Shown here: piece by piece, positions 1 to 7,062 of the stretch
Layout: every line of letters begins with the position of its first letter
How positions within the stretch are numbered: the first letter of the stretch is position 1
DNA from: Scytalidium lignicola
Lineage: Eukaryota; Ascomycota; Leotiomycetes
DNA length: 10,268 nucleotides
NCBI GenBank assembly: GCA_002812745.2
Contig: NCSJ02000658.1
Span: 1 to 10,268, forward strand
Reading direction: 5' to 3'
Program-made: the position numbers and the translations under genes
The notes under the pieces: model-generated
Seen by the model: the letters and a program-made list of their open reading frames with translations, nothing else
What the model was told of the DNA's origin: nothing
Databases searched by the model: none

Positions 1-1
1 C

Positions 2-994
2 TCGGAATTGGTGCAAAAAGAGCTCGAGCTTGGAACAACTTCAGTGGCGTATAACTCAACTATACATCGGCAGGCCACTAATACTCTGGCTGATATGTGT
101 CTGAAGTATGGACAGCGAGCCGTCATTGGGAAATTATGTATAGTTGGTGGGGCTTCCCACGGTAACTTTGAGGAATCTATCGAGAAGAGCCTCGAGGATG
201 AAGAGAAAAGTGTCAAGTATATCCAGAAAATTGACCCGAGCGGAGAGATCGTATTACCTTGCATACAACCCAGAGGCGGACCCTGGGCACCACCGGAGTT
301 GATGGAAGGACTGGGGAAGCTGTCACATAACAACGGAGGGCCAAAGATTCGTGTCCAGGCTCACATGTGTGAGACAACCGACGATATTGAAAGAATGAGA
401 AAGTTGCATGGAATCGAAACCTATGGGGAGATGTATTCGAGTCATGGCCTCCTGCACGAGAAGAGTATCTTGGCACATTGCATTCATCTTTCCGAAACCG
501 ATATAGACTATTTAGTCAAGAGTGGGGCTGGAGTAGCTCATAATCCAAATAGTAACACATGCTTAAGGGATGGAGAGTGTCCAGTCAGGCAGTTACTGAA
601 TCGTGGAGTTAAGGTGGGATTAGGAACCGATTGCTCTGCTGGATATTCAACATTCATGCTTGATTCTATGCGACAGGCGAGCAATGTCTCAAGGCATCGC
701 TCCATTCACACCGGCGATGATAAAAATGTGTTGGGCTTCAACGAAATCGTCTACCTTGGAACTATGGGTAGCGCTCGAGTTCTGAGTCTAGATCAAAAGG
801 TGGGAAACTTTAAGCCCGGGAAATGTTTCGATGCTCTCATTGTGGATGTAGGCTTGAATGATTGCATTAACATTAATGGTTGGGAAAAAGATGATCTTGC
901 GCTTGTAAAGAAATGGGTATTTATGGGAGATGATAGGTCGATCAGAAAGGTGTTTGTGAATGGAAAATTAGTGGCTGGGAAGGACAAGTCATAA
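2..994 (+). CDS. Guanine deaminase, 5'-partial (amidohydrolase superfamily)
   Basis: Hydrolytic deamination of guanine to xanthine in purine catabolism; cytosolic in the known family. The frame is open to the left edge, so the true start lies outside the window; the first in-frame TTG (8-10) is not a start. Counting that codon as residue 1, 328 residues remain, about 110-130 short of the usual ~450. The missing part would hold the N-terminal HxH metal motif. Visible family landmarks: GTT at 9-11, GQRAVIGKLC at 35-44, metal/catalytic QAHMCE (His119, Glu122), AHC (His157), NPNSN (179-183), GLGTD (Asp208), and a C-terminal VGNFKPGKCFDALIVD segment typical of cyclic-amidohydrolase C-termini. The substrate-site motif, usually PRF in animal guanine deaminases, is PRG here (Arg89-Gly90). 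No intron is seen. The end is TAATAATAA, three in-frame stops. There is no peroxisomal SKL-type tail. Another purine/pterin aminohydrolase is possible but less likely. Confidence 0.9.
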   Translation, partial: SELVQKELELGTTSVAYNSTIHRQATNTLADMCLKYGQRAVIGKLCIVGGASHGNFEESIEKSLEDEEKSVKYIQKIDPSGEIVLPCIQPRGGPWAPPELMEGLGKLSHNNGGPKIRVQAHMCETTDDIERMRKLHGIETYGEMYSSHGLLHEKSILAHCIHLSETDIDYLVKSGAGVAHNPNSNTCLRDGECPVRQLLNRGVKVGLGTDCSAGYSTFMLDSMRQASNVSRHRSIHTGDDKNVLGFNEIVYLGTMGSARVLSLDQKVGNFKPGKCFDALIVDVGLNDCININGWEKDDLALVKKWVFMGDDRSIRKVFVNGKLVAGKDKS

Positions 995-1685
995 TAATAA
1001 GATTATTTCAAGTCAGCATAACCAGTATATTGCAAAAAGAATAACTGGGGCTATAAAATTTGTAAAGCCCAAGCTTGTTGAATATACCATAACTGGGTGC
1101 ATTCAGTAAAATGAATGTTCTCTACGATAGACCTAAAAGGTTAGACGTTAGAGTTGGTCTTCAATACGAGAATACGATATTTGATATTTGAGATCTTAAT
1201 TATAACAAAGCCACTTCTAAGTGTAGAACGAGGACATTTGGCTTATTAAAATATGAATAGCTACGATTCTAAGGAAGCTACGTTTATCCACATTTCTAGC
1301 AGAGAACTGACATTATAAGACATGACTATGATCAAGATATTACTTTTTGGCGATATTAACGCTATCTAAGAAATCTTAAGGAATGTCTAGCAAGAATAAT
1401 ATTGACTGATATAACTATCAAGCTTGTGAGGATACCAAGATGATCAATTAACATAACACTAGGTAATTATTTTTATCAGCACCTTAACATCCAGGCACTA
1501 TTATAAATCAGTGACATTACATCAAGTAATTTTAGAACGAATTAAAAACCTCATACTCAGAAGACGTTCATAAATTTCAGAAACAGTCAGCACATAAATA
1601 TTCTAAAATCCATCACAATTGGTCAGCCAACATGTAACAGATTTTGAACTTCATTCTGGTTCATAAAGATGTTAGGAAGTTTGGA
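995..1685. other. Intergenic, no gene seen
   Basis: About 690 bases downstream of the deaminase. Stops are frequent in all frames, and there is no RNA gene or clear repeat. A short imperfect hairpin (GGGCT 1048-1052 with AGCCC 1066-1070) lies about 55 bases after the stop codon; it could belong to the 3' UTR but is too short to call. AT-rich relative to the genes, but much less so than the block after 5720, and CpG is still present. Confidence 0.5.
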
Positions 1686-1877
1686 ATGCCCTCTTTGCTC
1701 TATTTGAAGCGTCAACAGATCTCTACAGCACAAGCACAGCGGCAGACTCAAGTGCTTCCGAATCAACTAGGGGATATTGACTTAGATAACAAGAACTTTG
1801 ATGACTTACTGTTTCGCATAAGGCTCCTACAGAATGTGCTCTCATCTGACTATGCTATTGAAGGATTCCTACTATAA
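1686..1877 (+). CDS. Small hypothetical ORF, unrecognised
   Basis: I do not recognise this frame. It encodes 63 residues from the first ATG; the frame is open upstream to a TAA at 1635, which would add a leader beginning QILNFILVHKD. The product is polar, with a Gln-rich start (QRQTQVLPNQ) followed by an acidic/hydrophobic helix-like stretch (DIDLDNKNFDDLLFRIRLL). No signal peptide, membrane segment or known motif is visible. Base composition is more gene-like than the flanks, which suggests a fragment of a former gene or an exon. Standing alone 690 bases after the deaminase and 1.2 kb before the esterase, it may equally be chance. Confidence 0.2.
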   Translation: MPSLLYLKRQQISTAQAQRQTQVLPNQLGDIDLDNKNFDDLLFRIRLLQNVLSSDYAIEGFLL

Positions 1878-2080
1878 CACTTGACTTGGAGCAAGCACTC
1901 GTTAGTTATCTGAATAATGTTAGGAGCACTTTAAATACTAAAATAGTTCTAATTATTTAGGTACTTTGTTACATAATATTCTAATCTTTGTTTGCAAAAA
2001 CTATTTACCATAGAAAATACTTCCTAATATACTACTCATCTATCTAAATTGCGTAACTTAAAGGAGGCCTTATACTTAAG

Positions 2081-2251
2081 ATGATGAAGGGTGTCTTTCG
2101 CAAGCTAGCTCGAGTCTATGTTTGTCTCATAGGTGAGAAGTATTTTAAGAACAAGCAATGGAAAGCGCAAAGCCACATTCTACATAACAGATCAAGAGTT
2201 GCATTTCCTGGCAGATGGAATATCGGATATATATTTTTCTATTATGAATGA
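2081..2251 (+). CDS. Small hypothetical ORF, unrecognised
   Basis: A 56-residue ATG-to-TGA frame starting with tandem Met codons. The first half is basic (FRKLARVYV, KYFKNKQWK) and the end is aromatic (YIFFYYE). There is an internal GGTGAG (2132-2137) that could be a splice donor, so this might be an exon edge and not a complete gene. No homologue recognised, no promoter seen; chance is a real possibility. Confidence 0.12.
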   Translation: MMKGVFRKLARVYVCLIGEKYFKNKQWKAQSHILHNRSRVAFPGRWNIGYIFFYYE

Positions 2252-2463
2252 CATGATGATAATAGAGTTGGTAATTTAAATGTAGACTCAAAGAGTGTTT
2301 GCATTTACTCATGTAACAATCGAAGATTCTATATAGTAACATAGTGGCGAGAGTAGATTGACTGTGGATAATTCTAGCCGTCCACTCCCCGTTTTCTGTT
2401 CAGGATCAGTAGCATATTGGGAACCTTAACCAATAAAGTGATATTTTGATGCAAAGTTTATAA

Positions 2464-2718
2464 CTAACATGTTTTAGTGGTAGTTTTAGTAGTTTTAGTA
2501 GTTTTGCCGCGGGAAGCTCGGGATACTCTCGCAGTACTGTCGGCTCTGAGGCTAATTTTGGCAGTGGATCGTAACTCGACGTAAAAATCAAAGTCTTTTG
2601 ACAACTATACAGAGAAAACTAAGGTGTTATTAGCTGTGGCTGCAAAATAAGGGGCTGGACGGAGGGGTGAGTTTACACAGAGGTATTTTAGCAACGAGCA
2701 TGAAAATAATGGTAGCGT
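2464..2718 (-). pseudogene. Possible decayed reading frame with KTT-repeat tail
   Basis: On the minus strand about 85 codons are open apart from one TAG (2605-2607). The translated stretch has balanced, coding-like content (PLRPAPYFAATANNTL, then RADSTARVSRASRGKTTKTT) and ends in a low-complexity KTTKTTKTTTK tail made by a 9-bp tandem repeat. There is no start codon at the upstream limit (a TGA at 2719-2721). No domain recognised. It may be the tail of a degraded gene or a chance frame across a GC-richer patch. Confidence 0.15.
2471..2505 (+). repeat. Short tandem repeat, unit GTTTTAGTA
   Basis: Unit GTTTTAGTA at 2483-2491 and 2492-2500, a truncated copy at 2501-2505, and a diverged copy GTTTTAGTG at 2471-2479 separated by GTA. 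A minisatellite-like slippage tract of no known function. Confidence 0.6.
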
Positions 2719-2935
2719 TCATTTTATACTATTATCAATATTTGGTGAGAAACGTTGCCCAGGCCAACTTTAAACCACAAGCCAATCGCATCAATGCAAC
2801 GTCAAAAGGCTGCATAAACAACCAAAGAAATACCATGACCGTTTTACAAGTGAATTCCTAGTTTAAGTAATAATACAATATAGATATATATATGGTTAAA
2901 TTTAAAGTATATCTTTGCCGTCGTGTACCCGCGTC

Positions 2936-3017
2936 GCGGAGTTCCCAGTTGAAAGGCGGGGTATCACTCTACTACCCCGGATTCTGTAGTCGCGGAGATC
3001 AAATGCAAGACGCGGGG
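2936..3017 (+). promoter_or_regulatory. Cluster of five CreA-type SYGGRG motifs upstream of the esterase
   Basis: GCGGAG at 2936-2941 and 2992-2997, GCGGGG at 2956-2961 and 3012-3017, and CCGGGG on the minus strand (CCCCGG 2975-2980). All fit the SYGGRG consensus of the fungal carbon-catabolite repressor CreA/CRE1. They lie 89-170 bases upstream of the esterase ATG in a GC-rich island within otherwise AT-leaning DNA. The 9-mer GTCGCGGAG occurs twice (2933-2941, 2989-2997), and CCCGCGTC (2928-2935) pairs with GACGCGGG (3009-3016). Repression by glucose would suit a plant-ester hydrolase; binding is inferred. Zn2Cys6 factors (CGG/CCG half-sites) are an alternative. Confidence 0.45.
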
Positions 3018-3034
3018 ATATAGGGAACTTTATT

Positions 3035-3042
3035 TATATAAT
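3035..3042 (+). promoter_or_regulatory. TATA-like box of the esterase gene
   Basis: TATATAAT lies 64 bases before the chosen ATG, between the CreA-type cluster and the start codon: a plausible core-promoter position for a fungal gene. Confidence 0.35.
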
Positions 3043-3105
3043 AAAGAGGTACCTTTGAACCATGTCCAGCTCTAATTGCCCAACTGGCATAACATATATA
3101 TCACA

Positions 3106-4113
3106 ATGAAATTGCTTCCTCTATCACTCTTTGGGCTTCAATGCCTGAAAGTTATTGCTGCAATACATGACTGCAACATCCATTCCATCCAGCATTTTTT
3201 AGCGAATAATGAGGCGGCAACGGTGACATTTGCCGAGGTTCTTCAGGCAAATAGCACTTTCGGTGGTGGCGCGGCTGATCTGGAGTTTCCAGTGAATGAT
3301 ACTGGTCTTCCACCACTGTGTGTCGTGACTGTCAATGTCCGGTCCTCTAACATATCTTCCTACAATTTTGGGCTCTTCCTTCCTAATGAGTGGAATTATC
3401 GATTCATCGCAACTGGCAATGGCGCGTATGCTGGTGGTATCAATTGGAATGATATGGGAACAAACGTGCGATATGGATTCGCCTCGATGTCAACTGATAC
3501 TGGCCATATCTCGACCTCCTTCGATGGGAGTTGGGCACTTGATAATCCAGAGGCTCAACTAGATTGGGGCTACCGTTCCATGCACGGCTCAGTTGTACTT
3601 TCGAAAGTGATCACAAATGCTTATTATAAACATAACGTCAAATACTCATACTATACTGGCTGCTCTACTGGTGGCCGGCAAGGTTTCAGAGACATCGAGC
3701 TGTATCCAGAGGATTTTGACGGGATATTAGCTGGAGCACCTGCGTGGTGGACGACACATCTTCAGCCCGACAATGTTCAGGTCGCATTACACAATCTGCC
3801 GGTCGACGCCCCCACCCACATTCCATCTTCTCTATTCCCAGTGATTGGAGCTGAAGTCCTCCGACAATGCGACCCCCAAGATGGATTTACAGATGGAATA
3901 TCCGACCCAGAAGGCTGCAACTTCGTCCCAGAAACCCTTCTCTGTACGTCCACTTCAAACAAAAGCTCGTGTCTGAATGGAGCACAATTAGATACTTTGT
4001 ATCATTTTTACAACGACTGGTGGGAGACGAACCAGACTTTCGTCTTCCCCTATTATGAGTTAGGTTCCGAGGCTCAGTACGGGTTTCTTCTCAATAGTAA
4101 GTTCTTTTTTTAA
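3106..4113 (+). CDS. Tannase/feruloyl esterase family protein, truncated (N-terminal half)
   Basis: A secreted serine esterase related to Aspergillus tannase and FaeB, which cleave gallate or hydroxycinnamate esters of plant material. The ATG at 3106 has A at -3 and begins a signal peptide (MKLLPLSLFGLQCLKVIAA). The nucleophile motif GCSTGGRQG places catalytic Ser187 beside Cys186; in FaeB that Cys pairs with a Cys next to the catalytic His. The family's calcium-binding lid loop is present (CDPQDGFTDGISDPEGC, 255-271). Sequons at Asn49, 64, 82, 285 and 309 fit secretion. Family members have about 520-590 residues; this frame gives 335 and lacks the region with catalytic Asp and the HC motif. 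The tail SKFFF after LLN is read from a GTAAGT donor (4097-4102), so exon 1 probably ends at 4096. No continuation is found downstream. Without it the product would be inactive; probably a truncated pseudogene. Confidence 0.85.
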   Translation: MKLLPLSLFGLQCLKVIAAIHDCNIHSIQHFLANNEAATVTFAEVLQANSTFGGGAADLEFPVNDTGLPPLCVVTVNVRSSNISSYNFGLFLPNEWNYRFIATGNGAYAGGINWNDMGTNVRYGFASMSTDTGHISTSFDGSWALDNPEAQLDWGYRSMHGSVVLSKVITNAYYKHNVKYSYYTGCSTGGRQGFRDIELYPEDFDGILAGAPAWWTTHLQPDNVQVALHNLPVDAPTHIPSSLFPVIGAEVLRQCDPQDGFTDGISDPEGCNFVPETLLCTSTSNKSSCLNGAQLDTLYHFYNDWWETNQTFVFPYYELGSEAQYGFLLNSKFFF

Positions 4114-4157
4114 GTGAATTCCTTTCGGCTACATAAACAAACCGAAATCATGCATAT

Positions 4158-4357
4158 TGTTGAATGGTAGCCTACCGCCGCCTACAGGCAACCACTGTAG
4201 AGCTGTAATACGGCACGTAATATGGCCGTATTACAGGGGCCTACCGGCCCCTATATAAGTGGCCATACTTGCCCACTGTACAGTAGTTAATTTAGTAGTC
4301 AATTTATATATATTCTATGGGAACCTATTACGATCGGCATATGTAACCTGTTCAACA
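4158..4357. mobile_element. 200-bp solo-LTR-like (or MITE-like) element
   Basis: The element starts TGTTGAA (4158-4164) and ends TTCAACA (4351-4357), the TG...CA inverted ends typical of LTRs. Inside are two hairpins, a TATA box (CCTATATAAG, 4250-4259) and an AT-rich stretch, in the order expected of a U3-R promoter of a fungal LTR retrotransposon. No gag-pol frame or primer-binding site follows, hence solo. The flanks do not give a clean 5-bp target duplication (CATAT before, GTATG after). Instead the inverted match extends outward to 13 bases (4152-4164 against 4351-4363, one mismatch), so a MITE is an alternative. It lies 61 bases after the splice donor of the broken esterase gene. The orientation of the TATA box suggests the + strand. 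Confidence 0.5.
4203..4251 (+). repeat. Two adjacent perfect hairpins inside the LTR-like element
   Basis: Hairpin 1: arms CTGTAATACGGC (4203-4214) and GCCGTATTACAG (4225-4236), 12 perfect pairs with a 10-base loop. Hairpin 2: GGGGCC (4236-4241) and GGCCCC (4246-4251), loop TACC. They share base 4236 and abut the TATA box. They could be a dyad-symmetric binding site or an RNA structure. Confidence 0.7.
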
Positions 4358-4419
4358 GTATGCTTATTTGATATCTTTGTATTTTGCTTCTACCCCTCAT
4401 ATAACTCATACATCACTTA

Positions 4420-4455
4420 TGTAAATTATCTTTAACATGGTGTAAATTATCTTTA
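4420..4455 (+). repeat. 21-bp-period tandem duplication
   Basis: TGTAAATTATCTTTA occurs at 4420-4434 and again at 4441-4455, separated by ACATGG. Two copies only; local duplication with no obvious role. Confidence 0.7.
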
Positions 4456-4802
4456 TAGTTATGTCTTCACTTTCCGCAACCAAATTATAATGTCCGTGTT
4501 GACTTGTTAGAGATTTGGGTAATTAGAGATCGTGAAGCACATCAAGAGTAACTAACAGTTGTCCTTCCTGACAAAATCCTAATACTGTTGGAATACTGTC
4601 AGAGTACTTTGGCCAAGTATCACTCTGTGAGCTTATTAGAAGAGAGGTTGTCAAGATCTTAGAATGATCAGGATCTAAAATTATCACTATTAACTTGTTT
4701 GACAAAAACTGAATTATTCAAGGAATTTTCTGATCAAGAGGTTAGTCTATCAATTGAGACTTTCATGATTGTGAACATATACCAAATATATTGCAGTACT
4801 AA

Positions 4803-5230
4803 GGGTATGCAAGAAAGACATGGAGAAGGCTTGTGATAAAGCACTTGTCAAGTATTGTTGCTTCAAGAACTGTCTTCCAAGCTCTGGCGACCCTATCTCT
4901 TCAATCTGCTTGCAAGATATCTGCAATAGTTGTGTACTGGATGTTCTTAGTCGATGCCAGCCAGGGAGAGCAAGAGCTAACCTGCGACATCAACTGCCAA
5001 CGTTTGTATCCTGTGTATCATATTGCATACTTTAAGCTTTATGTTCCGCATTTCATACCTATATTTTGCCTTGTATTCTGTGTCTTGCATGTTCTCCCGT
5101 CTTTCTGCCTCCTCTATCCCTTGCTTTCGACCTTGTATTCTCTGTCCTACTCATGCTGTGTATCCACCCACTGCCTTCTAGTACTACTACTGTGTTGTTT
5201 ACTTCTGCTAATGCACTAACATTTAACCAG
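4803..5230 (+). other. Exon-like open frame followed by intron-like pyrimidine tract
   Basis: A frame opens after a TAA at 4800-4802 and runs through residues such as KTWRRLVIKHLSSIVASR and WMFLVDASQGEQELTCDIN before entering a strongly pyrimidine-rich tract (about 5030-5215). That tract ends with a good fungal branch point (CTAAC, 5216-5220) and CAG (5228-5230). A weak donor GTATCC at 5006 would give a 225-nt intron, long for a fungus. The very hydrophobic translation within the tract only reflects T-rich codons. I recognise no domain; no start codon or promoter is clear. It may be one exon of a decayed gene, or the pyrimidine tract may be the CT-rich promoter type of fungi. Confidence 0.2.
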
Positions 5231-5467
5231 GGACATCGTAAAGGTTTATTCTTGAGATTTAATGTTCGAATTCTAACATCTAATCAAAAGAAATACTGAT
5301 AGGCTCTTGTGAGAAAGTTTTAGCGATGTATTCCAACGGATACAACCTTCACATTATAACTTACGGAATTTACATATTAGCCTAATACATGGTTTTGAGA
5401 CTAGGTTGTGTCATGTGCCATATTCTGCTTGAGGATCTAATTCTTGATGACATGCTTCTTGATAACA

Positions 5468-5480
5468 TTCGAGAATGTTC
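5468..5480 (+). promoter_or_regulatory. Heat-shock-element-like trimer
   Basis: TTC-GA-GAA-TG-TTC matches the canonical three-unit HSE spacing nTTCnnGAAnnTTCn exactly. No intact gene lies downstream, so any promoter role would belong to a lost element or gene. A match by chance is possible. Confidence 0.2.
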
Positions 5481-5576
5481 TGCATAACTCTTGTATGTGA
5501 TTTGTACCTCTTCAGGATCTCATTGTAAAGTACATTTATCTTTTTACTAGAGAGCAGATGTTCTAGCTAGTGTAAT

Positions 5577-5593
5577 AGAACATTACATGTTCT
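5577..5593. repeat. Short palindrome AGAACAT-TAC-ATGTTCT
   Basis: Perfect 7-bp arms with a 3-base loop, about 100 bases after the heat-shock-like trimer. It also contains GAA and TTC blocks, but in the wrong spacing for an HSE. Confidence 0.6.
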
Positions 5594-5858
5594 TTATTTA
5601 CGTGTTGTAAGGGCAGATACCTTACGTTATGACAAGGCTGTGAGATTGGCTACTGTTACCCTACCGCGGATTAGTTATTTTGAGTTACCTTAAGATATAG
5701 GTTTTAGTAGTAAGTCATGGTTAAAGAAGAACAATATTACTAATAACTTATAATCAGATAAGATTGGATAGTTGATCTTTATGTTTGGCATTCCTTGTCA
5801 ATATATTCCTTAAGGCTAGACTTAAACCTATAACCTAATTGCTTGAAAGATGTTAATT

Positions 5859-5990
5859 ATGACAATAACAAACCTTGTCCTTTCTAATGACCCTTATAAT
5901 CCAGAAAACCCGTAGGATTCATACGATGATGGTAATGATGATGATAATGATGATAATATACTTAGCCAGCAGTCATTAAGGTTATGTTAA
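5859..5990 (+). pseudogene. Short Asp/Asn-rich coding relic, unrecognised
   Basis: A 43-codon frame from ATG to TAA with a single internal TAG (5913-5915). It reads SNDPYNPENP, stop, then DSYDDGNDDDNDDNILSQQS. The acidic part comes from a GATGATAAT-type simple repeat (about 5924-5959). CAG-to-TAG change would explain the stop, as expected from RIP. It sits where the extreme AT-rich block begins. No domain recognised, and chance cannot be excluded. Confidence 0.2.
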
Positions 5991-7062
5991 TTAACTGATT
6001 AGGATAAAAAAAAGAACATATGATAAAGTTCTGTTAATATATATACATTACTCCATTGAGTAAAAGGTAACAGTGAATAACAAGGCAATCATACTTAAGA
6101 ATACAAAGTAAAATATAGTCTTAGGTCTTGTTACTTACTAGGAAAACCAACTACAACCTAAATTACAAAATCTTTTACAGAAAAAGAATAAGTTACTTAC
6201 CTTTAAGTATATGATAATTATAATTTCTGTTACAAAATGCTAAGAGTATAATATTATTAAGCAATTTGATAACATAAGTATTAATTAGTTAATTATAAAA
6301 AAGCAACTTATTAAGTAAGATAAATTGTTTTGTACAAATAAGAAACTTAAATTAAACTTATCATTTAACTATATAAATGTTAACTAATTATTAGTAATCT
6401 CATTATAAAGTATAAATATTAAAAGTTACTTATTAACAATTTAATAAATACTTAATTAACAAGAAGTTTAATTAATAAAAAAGGGATCTTCTAAGGAATT
6501 ACTTATTTAACAAAAAGTATATAAATTCTTCTATTATCATAACAGTTATTATAAAAAAAAAACCTTATTATTAAATTGACCTTAATAACAAAAAGTATTA
6601 CAAACTTATATAATCTTACTTATAAGATATTATTACATATATATAAGAAGGTAGTTAATTAAAAAGTTATAATAATATACCTTAAGTAATATATAAACAA
6701 CTATATATAAAAGTATAACAATTACTTAAAAANGTTACTTAATATATTGACAATAAACAATCTTAATATTAATATTACAAATATATTATCCTTATAATCT
6801 TCTCTACTTAAAACTTTACAAGTTAGAACTTTAGTCTTAAACATATAACAAATTAATTATCTTGGTATCTTTAACTTTTAAGATGAACTAGTTAAAGAAT
6901 ACTATACTTAACAAGAAACAAAAGTTAAAANGGCTTAATCTGAAAAATAAGTATTAAAAANGCTTATAATATAATAATAGAACAAAACTTAAATCTTAAG
7001 ACTATTTATCTAAATCTTGAGTTTTTNAAATATTTTAAAAAANGAAAGGTGTTTAAAAGGGA
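5991..7062. other. AT-rich stretch, no gene recognised
   Basis: Just over 1 kb of extreme AT content. I tried reading several stretches through stops on both strands and found no assignable family, though this was not exhaustive. On the minus strand two GTAAGTAAC donor-like 9-mers occur (plus-strand GTTACTTAC at 6129-6137 and 6192-6200), the second after a short open frame ending LLAFCNRNYNYHILK. These may be splice-donor fossils of another dead gene. Five N characters lie between 6733 and 7043. Confidence 0.4.

Larger units (their letters stand above)
5231..5858. other. Intergenic, no gene seen
   Basis: Transitional composition: AT-rich but still with CpG up to about 5670, then rapidly more AT-rich. 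All frames are interrupted. It contains a heat-shock-element-like trimer (5468-5480) and a short palindrome (5577-5593), listed separately. No transposon ends or RNA gene recognised. Confidence 0.4.

Noticed and set aside
213..476. Antisense open frame across the guanine deaminase
   Set aside because: It overlaps a well-supported coding region on the other strand, has no recognisable domain and is explained by the codon usage of that gene.
793..987. Antisense open frame at the deaminase 3' end
   Set aside because: A shadow of the same gene, low in motif content and without its own promoter.
2145..2342. Minus-strand ORF of 65 residues
   Set aside because: Composition is that of the local AT-rich DNA and it overlaps another small frame; nothing recognisable.
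2667..2861. Plus-strand ORF of 64 residues beginning at GTG
   Set aside because: No ATG at the start, no recognisable motif, and a competing coding-like frame on the minus strand.
3335..4058. Other-frame and antisense ORFs inside the esterase (3335-3562, 3777-3962, 3867-4058)
   Set aside because: The esterase frame carries clear family motifs throughout, so these are overlapping shadows.
4523..4705. Minus-strand ORF of 60 residues
   Set aside because: No motif, no context and no supporting start or splice signals.
5036..5219. Apparent multi-pass membrane protein (strings of Leu, Cys, Val)
   Set aside because: The hydrophobic translation is caused by the pyrimidine-rich tract, since codons with T in second position give hydrophobic residues; it is better read as intron or promoter.
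5066..5299. Third overlapping frame running out of the pyrimidine tract
   Set aside because: Same compositional artefact; no start context or motif. Only the part after 5230 could be a second exon.
4158..5600. Full-length LTR retrotransposon with the 200-bp element as 5' LTR
   Set aside because: No second copy of the 200-bp sequence, no primer-binding site after 4357 and no gag-pol motifs before the AT-rich block.
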